Assembly: GCA_017619675.1 (NCBI GenBank)
Contig: JAFZRX010000008.1
Span: 62,001 to 126,000 of the forward strand
DNA from: Bacteroidales bacterium
GTDB lineage: Bacteria > Bacteroidota > Bacteroidia > Bacteroidales > UBA932
Length of the DNA stretch: 64,000 bases
Direction: 5' to 3'
The notes under the pieces are model-generated. The model ran no database searches and was not told the DNA's origin. It saw only the letters and a list, made by a program, of their open reading frames with translations. Of this stretch, positions 6,037 through 14,665 are shown piece after piece. Both the position numbers and the translations under genes were made by a program. Every line of letters begins with the position of its first letter. The first letter of the stretch is position 1.

Positions 6037-8148
6037 ATGAAAGAATATTCAACCAAAGACATCCGTAACGTGGTTTTGCTGGGAAGCACCAAATCAGGCA
6101 AGACCACGTTTGCGGAGGCTATGCTTTACGAGGGTAAAGTTATTGACAGGAGAGGTACAATCGAGGACAAGAACACTCTGTCCGACTATGAGGAACTTGA
6201 GAAACTCAACCAGAGGTCAATCTACGGCACCCCTCTTTACGCCCAGCTGGACGGAAAGAAACTCAACTTCATTGACGCTCCGGGTTCCGATGACTTCATC
6301 GGAGGTGCTTACGCCGGATTCAAGGTTTGCGAGAGCGGTGTCCTGGTAATCAACGCCCAGCAGGGAGTTGAGGTTGGAACCGAGGCTTTCATCCGCCGCG
6401 CGGAGGCCGCCAAGCTCCCTATGGTGATCGCTGTAAACCAGCTGGATACCGAGAAGGCGGACTGGGACAACATCCAGAACTCCATCAAGGAGGCTCTTGG
6501 AGCAAAGTTCATCAACCTTCAGTTCCCTGTCAACGCAGGCCCTTCATTTGACGGTGTCATTGACGTCCAGCTCATGAAGTACATCCACTTCAAGGACGCC
6601 AACGGAAACTTTGAGCTTCTGGACATCCCTGCAGAGTTCCAGGACAAGGCTGAGGAATACCGCGAGGCCCTCGTAGAGAAGGCCGCGGAGTTTGACGAGG
6701 CCCTCATGGAGAAGTTCTTCGACGCAGGAGAACTTACTGAGGATGAGATCAACCAGGGTCTCAACATCGGAATTGACAACGGAGAGGTTTATCCTGTTTT
6801 CTGCATCTGCGGAAAGAAGGACATGGGCGTAAGAAGGCTCATGGAGTTCATCCTGAACGTAATGCCCGCTCCTAAGGTAAAGGAGGACGGTCCCGCTTCC
6901 CTGTTCATCTACAAGAACAACGTGGAGCAGCATCTTGGAGAGGTTTCCTTCTTCAAGGTAATGAGCGGCAACATCACCGCAGGCATTGACCTGGAGGATC
7001 CCGCAAGCGGCAACAAGGAGCGCCTTTCAGCGATCTACGCAGTTGCCGGACTCAAGAAGGAGGCCGTTACCACCCTGCACGCCGGAGACTTCGGCTGCGC
7101 CGTCAAGCTCAAGAACGGAAAGTGCAACACCACCCTTTCAGTGCCCAACTCAGGAATCGTCTACGACAAGATCGAGTTCCCCGCACCCAAGTACCGCTGC
7201 GCCATCAAGGCAAAGGTTCAGCAGGACGAGCAGAAGCTTGGCGAGGCCCTCAAGAAGATCAGCGCAGAGGATCCTACCTGCATAGTTGAATATTCAAAGG
7301 AACTCCGCCAGACCATCCTCAGCGGAAATGGAGAGCAGCACATCAACATCGTGAAGTGGCTCATCAACAATGAGTACAAGCTGGACGTTGAACTGTTCGC
7401 ACCCAAGGTTCCTTACCGCGAGACCATCACCAAGGTGGCTACCGCACAGTACCGTCACAAGAAGCAGTCCGGCGGTGCCGGACAGTTCGGTGAGGTACAC
7501 CTGCTGGTTTGCCCTGCAGAGGGTGAACTCAATACCAAGTTCAAGATTGACGGAAAGGACACCCAGCTCAACGTCAAGACCCAGGACATCTCCGAGATGG
7601 AGTGGGGCGGAAAGCTGGAGTTCTACAACTGCGTAGTTGGTGGAGCCATCGACCTTGGCTTCATGCCGGCAATCCTCAAGGGTATCAAGGAGAAGATGAC
7701 CGAGGGTCCTCTTACCGGATCATACGCCCGCGACATCCGCGTATTCGTATATGACGGAAAGATGCACCCGGTTGACTCAAAGGAAATCGCCTTCATCATC
7801 GCTGGCCGCAACGCCTTCAAGGAGGCCTTCCGCAACGCAGGTCCTAAGATCCTCGAGCCTATCTACAACGTTGAGGTTATGACCCCTGCAGAGTATCAGG
7901 GAGCCGTTATGAGCGACCTCCAGAACCGCCGCGGAATGCTTGGCGACATGGGCGCTGACAAGGGCTTCGCCATCCTCAAGGCAAGGGTTCCTCTCGCAGA
8001 ACTTTACCGCTATTCCACAACCCTGAGTTCCATTACCGCAGGTTCCGCAACCTTCTCAATGGAGTTTGCTGACTACCAGCCGGTACCTGGCGACGTCCAG
8101 GCCAAGCTTCTCGAGGCTTACGCAGCAGAAGAGCAGGACGAGGACTAG
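6037..8148 (+). CDS. fusA2: EF-G paralogue EF-G2 with degenerate GTPase motifs
   Basis: A 703-residue translation factor with full EF-G domain organisation, but the G domain departs from canonical EF-G. G1 is GSTKSGKTT (16-24, canonical AHxDxGKTT). The switch I motif RGITI is absent. G3 is DAPGS (80-84) instead of DTPGH, so the catalytic His is lost. G4 is NQLD (134-137) instead of NKxD. This fits the Bacteroides EF-G2 paralogue, known to support translation without GTP hydrolysis during nutrient limitation. Domain IV is intact (YRHKKQSGGAGQFGEV, GSYARDIRVFVYDG). Canonical fusA is not in the window. aspS follows after 3 nt. The gene is in an operon-like run with aspS, murB and murA. Confidence 0.9.
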   Translation: MKEYSTKDIRNVVLLGSTKSGKTTFAEAMLYEGKVIDRRGTIEDKNTLSDYEELEKLNQRSIYGTPLYAQLDGKKLNFIDAPGSDDFIGGAYAGFKVCESGVLVINAQQGVEVGTEAFIRRAEAAKLPMVIAVNQLDTEKADWDNIQNSIKEALGAKFINLQFPVNAGPSFDGVIDVQLMKYIHFKDANGNFELLDIPAEFQDKAEEYREALVEKAAEFDEALMEKFFDAGELTEDEINQGLNIGIDNGEVYPVFCICGKKDMGVRRLMEFILNVMPAPKVKEDGPASLFIYKNNVEQHLGEVSFFKVMSGNITAGIDLEDPASGNKERLSAIYAVAGLKKEAVTTLHAGDFGCAVKLKNGKCNTTLSVPNSGIVYDKIEFPAPKYRCAIKAKVQQDEQKLGEALKKISAEDPTCIVEYSKELRQTILSGNGEQHINIVKWLINNEYKLDVELFAPKVPYRETITKVATAQYRHKKQSGGAGQFGEVHLLVCPAEGELNTKFKIDGKDTQLNVKTQDISEMEWGGKLEFYNCVVGGAIDLGFMPAILKGIKEKMTEGPLTGSYARDIRVFVYDGKMHPVDSKEIAFIIAGRNAFKEAFRNAGPKILEPIYNVEVMTPAEYQGAVMSDLQNRRGMLGDMGADKGFAILKARVPLAELYRYSTTLSSITAGSATFSMEFADYQPVPGDVQAKLLEAYAAEEQDED

Positions 8149-8151
8149 TCT

Positions 8152-9888
8152 ATGTACAGAACTCATACTTGCGGAGAGCTCCGCATCTGCAATGTTGGGC
8201 AGAAAGTCACCCTGGCAGGCTGGGTACAGAAGGTACGCAGCCTCGGCGGGATGACTTTCGCCGATTTAAGGGACCGTTACGGTATCACGCAGTTGTTGCT
8301 TGACAGTCCCGGAGACCTTGGCCGTGAATATGTGATCCAGGTCACGGGCCAGGTTGTAGAGCGCCAGAGCAAGAATCCCAAGATCCCTACCGGAGACATA
8401 GAGATCAAGGTTGAAACCCTTAAGATCCTCAACAAGGCGTCCGTCCCTCCTTTCACAATCGAGGAGGAAAGCGACGGAGGCGAGGACCTGAGGGCCAGGT
8501 ACAGGTACCTGGACCTGAGGCGTCCTCCCCTCCAGAGAGCGCTGGCCCTGCGCCACCGCATTGGCCAGGAGGTGCGCAAGTACCTTGACGCCCAGGGATT
8601 CATGGAGATTGAGACCCCGTATCTCATAAAGTCCACCCCCGAGGGAGCCCGTGACTTTGTGGTTCCTTCAAGGATGAACAAGGGTCAGTTCTACGCACTG
8701 CCGCAGTCACCCCAAACGTTCAAGCAGCTGCTGATGGTAGCCGGCTATGACCGCTACTTCCAGATTGTACGCTGCTTCCGCGACGAGGACCTGCGCGCAG
8801 ACCGCCAGCCGGAATTCACCCAGATAGACTGTGAAATGTCATTCGTCGAGCAGGAGGATGTGCTGAATACCTTCGAGGGCATGATGCGCACCCTGTTCAA
8901 GAACGTCCTGGGCGTGGATATCCCCAATCCGCTTCCGCGGATGTCCTGGTACGACGCCATGGACAACTACGGATCCGACAAGCCTGACATCCGCTTCGGG
9001 ATGACAATCCACGAGATAACGGACCTGGTTCAGGGCTTCGGGTTCGGAGTGTTTGACGGCAGCCAGTACGTGGGAGCCATCGCGGTTCCGGGCGGCGCGG
9101 AATACACCCGCAAGCAGATAGACGAGCTCACGGAATGGGTAAAGAGGCCCCAGGTAGGAGCCAAGGGCCTCGTATATATCAGACTTAACGCCGACGGAAG
9201 CGTCAAGAGCTCCGTTGACAAATTCTATTCACCGGAGCAGTTGGCAAAGGTGGCCGAAAGGTGCGGAGCACAGAAGGGTGATATAGTCCTCGCGCTCTGC
9301 GGCGCCAAAAGGAAGACGCAGACGCAGCTTGGCGTCCTGCGTCTTGAGATGGGCGCCCGTCTTGGCAAGAGGGATCCGGGCGTGTTCGCCCCGCTCTGGG
9401 TGGTAGACTTCCCTCTCCTTGAGTGGGACGACGAGACCCAGCGCTTCTACGCCATGCACCATCCGTTCACCGCGCCAAAGCCGGAGCACGAGCAGTGGTT
9501 CTATTCGGACAGGAAGGAGGACCTTGAAAAGGTATGCGCCAACGCGTATGACTTTGTCCTCAACGGTACCGAACTTGGAGGCGGATCCATCCGTATCCAC
9601 GATGCTGAAATGCAGGGCCGCATGTTCCAGGTCCTTGGAATTTCCAAGGAAGACGCCCAGCTCAAGTTCGGGTTCATCATCAACGCCTTCAAGTACGGGG
9701 CGCCGCCCCACGGCGGACTCGCGTTCGGCTTCGACCGCGTGTGCGCCCTGTTCGGCGGGCAGGAGATCATCAGGGACTACATCGCGTTCCCCAAGAACAA
9801 CCAGGGACGCGACGTCATGATAGATTCTCCTTCCGAGATTGACCAGACCCAGCTTGACGAACTGCAGATAGACATCCGCAAAGAGTAA
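8152..9888 (+). CDS. aspS: Aspartyl-tRNA synthetase
   Basis: Class II aminoacyl-tRNA synthetase, 578 residues, charging tRNA-Asp. It starts [11 protein letters not shown], typical of bacterial AspRS, followed by an OB-fold anticodon-binding domain. Class II motif 2 is visible as [18 protein letters not shown] and motif 3 as [14 protein letters not shown] near the C-terminus. A GAD insertion domain lies between. It is 3 nt downstream of fusA2 and 1 nt upstream of murB, implying co-transcription. Confidence 0.97.
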   Translation: MYRTHTCGELRICNVGQKVTLAGWVQKVRSLGGMTFADLRDRYGITQLLLDSPGDLGREYVIQVTGQVVERQSKNPKIPTGDIEIKVETLKILNKASVPPFTIEEESDGGEDLRARYRYLDLRRPPLQRALALRHRIGQEVRKYLDAQGFMEIETPYLIKSTPEGARDFVVPSRMNKGQFYALPQSPQTFKQLLMVAGYDRYFQIVRCFRDEDLRADRQPEFTQIDCEMSFVEQEDVLNTFEGMMRTLFKNVLGVDIPNPLPRMSWYDAMDNYGSDKPDIRFGMTIHEITDLVQGFGFGVFDGSQYVGAIAVPGGAEYTRKQIDELTEWVKRPQVGAKGLVYIRLNADGSVKSSVDKFYSPEQLAKVAERCGAQKGDIVLALCGAKRKTQTQLGVLRLEMGARLGKRDPGVFAPLWVVDFPLLEWDDETQRFYAMHHPFTAPKPEHEQWFYSDRKEDLEKVCANAYDFVLNGTELGGGSIRIHDAEMQGRMFQVLGISKEDAQLKFGFIINAFKYGAPPHGGLAFGFDRVCALFGGQEIIRDYIAFPKNNQGRDVMIDSPSEIDQTQLDELQIDIRKE

Positions 9889-9889
9889 A

Positions 9890-10924
9890 TTGGTAACAAA
9901 GACTGATATTTACGATTTAAGCACGCAGAACACTTTCGGTATGAAGGTGTCCTGCGCTTGCTTTATACAATACGACAAGGCGGAGGACCTGAACGACCTG
10001 GATTTCCAGGCGCTGCCGCAGCCCGTGCTGCACATAGGATCCGCCAGCAACCTTCTTTTCACGGGGGATTTCGCGGGCACCGTGCTCCATTCCGCCATCA
10101 AGTACATCAAGTACATTGACATGGGCCTCAGCGAGGTCCTGGTGGCCGTGGGTGCGGGCGTCCTCTTTGACGATTTCGTGTCCCAGACCTGCGGCCACGG
10201 CCTCTGGGGCGCGGAGAACCTCTCCCTGATCCCGGGAGAGGTGGGCGCCGCCGCCGTCCAGAACATAGGCGCGTACGGCGTGGAGGTAAAGGACATCATA
10301 TCGGGCGTGGTTTGCTACGACACCAAGGAACGCACCAAGCGCACCTTCAAGGTGTCCGAGTGCGGATACGACTACCGCACCTCCCGCTTCAAGGAAGCGC
10401 CGGACAAGGGCCGCTACATAGTTACCAGCGTGCTCTTCCGCCTCACCCGCACCTACTCCCCAAAACTGGAGTACAAGGGCGTCAGGGAGGCGTTGGGAGG
10501 CAATGAGCCAAAGACTCCGAAGCAGGTCAGGGACGCCATAATCAAGATACGCATGGAGAAACTCCCGGATCCCAAGGTAATGGGAAGCGCCGGCAGTTTC
10601 TTCCGCAATCCCATAGTTAGCAGGGAGAAATTCCAGGAAATAGAGAAGATTGCCAGGATAAAGAACGGGGACGACTACCAGGTGCCGCACTATGACCTGG
10701 ATTCCGCCCGCGTGAAGGTTCCCGCCGCCTGGTTGATAGACCAGTGCGGCTTCAAGGGAATGCGCCGCGGAAACGCCGCCGTGCATCACGTACAGCCACT
10801 TGTCATGGTAAATTATACCGGAAACGCCACCCCGGACGAAATTTTAGAGCTGGAGGGGCTTATAGTATCCGAAGTTTATGATAAATTTGGAGTAGAATTA
10901 ATTCCGGAGGTAGAGCATATATGA
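9890..10924 (+). CDS. murB: UDP-N-acetylenolpyruvoylglucosamine reductase
   Basis: MurB reduces UDP-GlcNAc-enolpyruvate to UDP-MurNAc with NADPH and FAD, the second committed step of peptidoglycan synthesis, in the cytoplasm. The 344-residue protein has the family opening STQNTFGMKV, FAD-binding segments (IGSASNLLF, GxENLSLIPGEVGAAAVQNIGAYG) and the AGSFFRNPIVS motif with the proton-donor Ser. The TTG at 9890 is chosen because the conserved NTFG motif would be lost from the next ATG. Its stop overlaps the murA start by 4 nt (ATGA). Confidence 0.96.
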   Translation: MVTKTDIYDLSTQNTFGMKVSCACFIQYDKAEDLNDLDFQALPQPVLHIGSASNLLFTGDFAGTVLHSAIKYIKYIDMGLSEVLVAVGAGVLFDDFVSQTCGHGLWGAENLSLIPGEVGAAAVQNIGAYGVEVKDIISGVVCYDTKERTKRTFKVSECGYDYRTSRFKEAPDKGRYIVTSVLFRLTRTYSPKLEYKGVREALGGNEPKTPKQVRDAIIKIRMEKLPDPKVMGSAGSFFRNPIVSREKFQEIEKIARIKNGDDYQVPHYDLDSARVKVPAAWLIDQCGFKGMRRGNAAVHHVQPLVMVNYTGNATPDEILELEGLIVSEVYDKFGVELIPEVEHI

Positions 10925-12228
10925 GCAAGTTCATAGTAGAAGGCGGTCACAGCCTGAGCGGGGAGATACGTCCGCAGGGAGCCAAGAACGAGGCATTGGA
11001 AGTAATAAGCGCCGTATTGCTTACAAAGAGCGAGGTGCGCATTTCCAACGTCCCGGAAATCCTTGACGTCAAGAACCTTATAGTCCTGCTCCAGGGCATG
11101 GGAGTGAAGGTGGAAAGGCTCTCCAAGGGAGAGTATTCATTCTGCGCCAAAGACATAGATCCCTCCTACATCCGTAGCGCGGAGTTCGTGAGCGCCTGCG
11201 CGCGCCTGAGGGGCTCCGTAATGGTAGTGGGCCCGCTGCTGGCGCGCTTCGGCAGCGCGTATTTCGCCAAGCCGGGCGGAGACAAGATCGGACGCCGCCG
11301 CGTGGACACCCACATAGACGGATTCTGCAAACTGGGTGCTTCCCTGACCTACGAGCACGAGAAGCGGGCGTTCCTCCTGGAGGCCCCGCAGGGCCTCAAG
11401 GGCTGCTACATGCTCCTTGACGAAGCCTCCGTCACCGGTACCGCCAACATTGTAATGGCCAGCGTCCTGGCCGATGGCGTCACCACAATCTACAACGCCG
11501 CCTGCGAACCCTACGTCCAGCAATTGTGCCGCTTGCTCACCGCTATGGGCGCAAAGATCGAGGGCATAGGCTCCAACCTCCTCACTATAACCGGCGTGAA
11601 GGAACTTGGCGGCGCAAGCCACACAATTCTCCCGGACATGATCGAGGTGGGAAGTTTCATAGGCCTTGCGGCTATCACCAGTTCCACCCTCACCATCAAG
11701 GACGTGTCCATGCAGGACCTGGGAATAATTCCCGAGTGCTTCCGCCGCATGGGCGTGAAGGTAGAGCAGAGCGGAAACGACATCATTGTCCCCAAACAGG
11801 ACAGTTACGAGATAGAATCCTTCGTGGACGGCTCCATAATGACCATTTCCGACGCCCCGTGGCCGGGTCTCACCCCTGACCTCCTGAGCGTCATGCTGGT
11901 CGTTGCAACCCAGTGCAAGGGAAGCGTGCTCATCCACCAGAAGATGTTCGAGTCCAGGCTGTTCTTCGTGGACAAGCTGATAGACATGGGAGCCCAGATC
12001 ATCCTCTGCGACCCTCACCGCGCCGTGGTCATAGGCCACGACCATGCCATCAAGCTTAGGGCTAACAGGATGACATCCCCGGATATCCGCGCGGGTATCG
12101 CCATGCTACTTGCCGCGATGAGCGCCAAGGGCGAGTCCCAGATTGAGAACATAGAGCAGATAGACCGCGGTTACGAGAACATAGAGGAGCGTCTGAACGC
12201 CCTGGGAGCCCATATCGTAAGACAATAA
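10921..12228 (+). CDS. murA: UDP-N-acetylglucosamine 1-carboxyvinyltransferase
   Basis: MurA transfers enolpyruvate from PEP to UDP-GlcNAc, the first committed step of peptidoglycan synthesis. It has 435 residues with two EPSP-synthase-like halves; the N-terminal KNEAL and LARLRGSVMVVGPLLARFG segments are conserved. The active-site loop reads PGGDKIG, so the catalytic Cys of E. coli (C115) is replaced by Asp (D121). This natural substitution is known to prevent fosfomycin alkylation. It overlaps murB by 4 nt, so the two act as a translationally coupled pair. Confidence 0.96.
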   Translation: MSKFIVEGGHSLSGEIRPQGAKNEALEVISAVLLTKSEVRISNVPEILDVKNLIVLLQGMGVKVERLSKGEYSFCAKDIDPSYIRSAEFVSACARLRGSVMVVGPLLARFGSAYFAKPGGDKIGRRRVDTHIDGFCKLGASLTYEHEKRAFLLEAPQGLKGCYMLLDEASVTGTANIVMASVLADGVTTIYNAACEPYVQQLCRLLTAMGAKIEGIGSNLLTITGVKELGGASHTILPDMIEVGSFIGLAAITSSTLTIKDVSMQDLGIIPECFRRMGVKVEQSGNDIIVPKQDSYEIESFVDGSIMTISDAPWPGLTPDLLSVMLVVATQCKGSVLIHQKMFESRLFFVDKLIDMGAQIILCDPHRAVVIGHDHAIKLRANRMTSPDIRAGIAMLLAAMSAKGESQIENIEQIDRGYENIEERLNALGAHIVRQ

Positions 12229-12241
12229 ACACCAGTGTATT

Positions 12242-13141
12242 ATGGAAAAGATAAGAGTTGCTATCGTTGGTTACGGCAATATCGGAAAGTATTCCCTGGA
12301 CGCAGTCCTGGCGGCATCCGATATGGAGTGTGCAGGCATTGTCCGCCGCAGCGGAAATGCCGGAGAGTATAAGGAACTGCAGGATTTCAAGGTGGTTTCT
12401 GACATCAGGGACCTTGGAAAGGTTGACGTGGCAATCCTGGCCACCCCTTCCAGGAGTGTGCAGGAGAATGCTGAGAAATACCTCAAGATGGGTATCAGCA
12501 CGGTTGACAGTTTTGACATCCACAGCCAGATCTGGGACCTCCGCAAGGACCTGGATCCAATAGCAAAGGAAAACGGCGCGGTGAGCATCATCTCCGCCGG
12601 ATGGGACCCGGGCAGCGATTCCGTGGTGCGCGCGCTCATGGAGGCGCTTGCGCCAAAGGGAATCTCCTACACCAACTTCGGTCCCGGAAGGTCAATGGGA
12701 CATTCCGTGGTTGCAAAGAGCAAGGAAGGCGTGGTTGACGCCCTGAGCCTGACCATCCCCAAGGGAACCGGACTGCACCGCCGCATGGTATACGTTCAGT
12801 TGGAGGAAGGCGCTGATTTTGATCAGGTTACGGCAGATATCCTGGCGGATCCGTACTTCAGTTCGGACGAGACCCACGTGATAAGGGTGGGCAGCATTGA
12901 CGACATCAACGACCTTGGACACGGCGTGGCAATGGCACGCAAGGGTGTCTCCGGAAAGACCCACAACCAGCTGTTCAAGTTCAGCATGAAGATCAACAAT
13001 CCGGCGCTCACGGGACAGGTCCTGGTATCCTGCGCCCGCGCGGCCGTGAAACAAAAACCGGGATGCTATACTATGATAGAAATCCCGGTAATAGACTTAT
13101 TGGAGGGAGACCCCGAGGAACTTATCAAACATCTTGTATAA
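12242..13141 (+). CDS. ddh: meso-Diaminopimelate D-dehydrogenase
   Basis: Ddh reductively aminates L-2-amino-6-oxopimelate directly to meso-diaminopimelate with NADPH and ammonia, bypassing the succinylase or acetylase branches. The 299-residue protein opens with a Rossmann motif (VAIVGYGNIGKYSLDAV) and has SAGWDPGSDSVVR and NFGPGRSMGHSVVAK, both typical of the family. It lies 13 nt after murA and converges on dapA with a 17-bp overlap. DapA and DapB, encoded opposite, supply its substrate, so peptidoglycan precursors are made by neighbouring genes. Confidence 0.95.
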   Translation: MEKIRVAIVGYGNIGKYSLDAVLAASDMECAGIVRRSGNAGEYKELQDFKVVSDIRDLGKVDVAILATPSRSVQENAEKYLKMGISTVDSFDIHSQIWDLRKDLDPIAKENGAVSIISAGWDPGSDSVVRALMEALAPKGISYTNFGPGRSMGHSVVAKSKEGVVDALSLTIPKGTGLHRRMVYVQLEEGADFDQVTADILADPYFSSDETHVIRVGSIDDINDLGHGVAMARKGVSGKTHNQLFKFSMKINNPALTGQVLVSCARAAVKQKPGCYTMIEIPVIDLLEGDPEELIKHLV

Positions 13142-14000
13142 GTTTCGCCATCAGGTCTACAGTGCTTTGTGAGGCTTCCACCAGTGGGAGCCTCATTTCA
13201 TTTGAGCACAGTCCCATCAGGCTGAGCGCAGCCTTGGCTGGGATGGGGCTGGATTCAATGAAGCATGCCTTGTATAACGGCTTGAGCGCGTTGTCAACGG
13301 CGCGGGCTTCGTCCCATTTGCCGTCCAGGGCCAGGGAGGTCATTTTGCTGACCCTTGCAGGGTCCACGTTGGAGGCCACGGAAATGACTCCCACGGCGCC
13401 CTTCTCCATTATTTCCAGGGTGATGTCATCGTCACCGCTTATCACAGAGAAGCCTTCAGGGGCGTCCTTGAGGATGTCCGCAACCTGCTGGACGTTTCCG
13501 GACGCCTCTTTTGTGGCTATCACTGAAGGTATGTCGCGGGCTATGCGCACGCAGGTTTCCGCCAGCATGTTGGCTCCCGTGCGCCCGGGTACGTTATACA
13601 ATACTATAGGCTTGTCTGAAGCGGCGGCGACGGCCTTGAAATAGCGGTACATGCCCTCCTGCGTGGGCTTGTTGTAGTATGGCACAACAACCAGCCACGC
13701 ATCGGCCCCGTAGGGGGCCAGAAGTTCCATGTTGGCAAGCGTTCCCGGAACGCTGTTGGTGCCGCATCCTACAAGGACGGGCAGTCCGGCGGAGTGTTCG
13801 TGTGTGATTTGCAGGAGGCGTATCTTCTCCTCCGCGGTGAGGGTGGGGGTTTCACCCGTGGTGGCCAGGGCCACCAGGAAGTTCACCCCGGCCGCCACCT
13901 GGCGGTCCACCAGGGCGGCATAGGCCTCATAATCCACAAGGCCGTCGCGGAAGGGCGTCACTAGCGCGGTTCCGCAACCGTAGAACAGGGGTTTTGTCAT
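13125..14000 (-). CDS. dapA: 4-Hydroxy-tetrahydrodipicolinate synthase
   Basis: DapA condenses pyruvate with aspartate semialdehyde, the first step specific to lysine and diaminopimelate. The 291-residue TIM barrel has LATTGETPTL, the proton-relay Tyr in LYNVPGRTG and the Schiff-base Lys in VIATKEASGN. It is the last gene of the minus-strand run and overlaps the dapB stop by 4 nt. The 3' end overlaps ddh (opposite strand) by 17 bp. Confidence 0.97.
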   Translation of the reverse strand: MTKPLFYGCGTALVTPFRDGLVDYEAYAALVDRQVAAGVNFLVALATTGETPTLTAEEKIRLLQITHEHSAGLPVLVGCGTNSVPGTLANMELLAPYGADAWLVVVPYYNKPTQEGMYRYFKAVAAASDKPIVLYNVPGRTGANMLAETCVRIARDIPSVIATKEASGNVQQVADILKDAPEGFSVISGDDDITLEIMEKGAVGVISVASNVDPARVSKMTSLALDGKWDEARAVDNALKPLYKACFIESSPIPAKAALSLMGLCSNEMRLPLVEASQSTVDLMAKLIQDV

Positions 14001-14659
14001 ACTATGAGGTCTTTGAATTCGTGAACGCCGCGTATTTCTTCAGTGAGCATGGCCGCATAGACGGCTCCCACTGCGAATCCTTCCCTTGAGAAGGCCTCGT
14101 GGGTGAAGGTCAGTTTGTCAACCGACGATGTGAGGGTGAGCGTATGTATTCCGGCCACTTCGCCTTCGCGCTTTGAAGTGATGAGCACTTCGTCGTCCAG
14201 GGAATCCTTCACCAGGGCGGCCAGGCTCTTTGCCGTGCCGCTGGGGGCGTCCAGTTTGTGGACGTGGTGGATTTCCTCTATATGGGGCTCGTATCCGTGT
14301 CCCTTGAGGATGGTCGAGGCCCTTTCAACGGCAGCGAAGAGCGCGTTCACGCCAATTGAGAAGTTGGAGGCGTAGATCATTGTGGTGCCTTTCTGCTGGA
14401 AGTACCCTATGACCTGGTCCTTGATGTCTTCCCATCCGGTGGTGCCCACTACTACAGCCTTGAAATTATCCGCGAGGAACTTGTAGTTGGCGCGGAAAGA
14501 CTGCGGGAAGGTGAAGTCGATGCACACGCACTCCCTTGCCAGTTCCGGCGGGGTGGCGCATACGTCTTCAGTTGCTGCGGCAAGTTCTATTCCCTGGCGG
14601 GAAAGGACTTTTTCAATCATGTGGCCCATTCGGCCGTAACCGCTGATCAATACTTTCAT
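13997..14659 (-). CDS. dapB: 4-Hydroxy-tetrahydrodipicolinate reductase
   Basis: DapB reduces the DapA product with NAD(P)H. At 220 residues it is shorter than E. coli DapB (273) but retains the N-terminal GYGRMGHMIE nucleotide-binding motif, VVGTTGW, SNFSIGVN and the substrate motif HHVHKLDAPSGTAK. It lies 6 nt downstream of thrA and overlaps dapA by 4 nt, so the three are one unit channelling aspartate to diaminopimelate. Confidence 0.95.
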   Translation of the reverse strand: MKVLISGYGRMGHMIEKVLSRQGIELAAATEDVCATPPELARECVCIDFTFPQSFRANYKFLADNFKAVVVGTTGWEDIKDQVIGYFQQKGTTMIYASNFSIGVNALFAAVERASTILKGHGYEPHIEEIHHVHKLDAPSGTAKSLAALVKDSLDDEVLITSKREGEVAGIHTLTLTSSVDKLTFTHEAFSREGFAVGAVYAAMLTEEIRGVHEFKDLIV

Positions 14660-14665
14660 AATACA

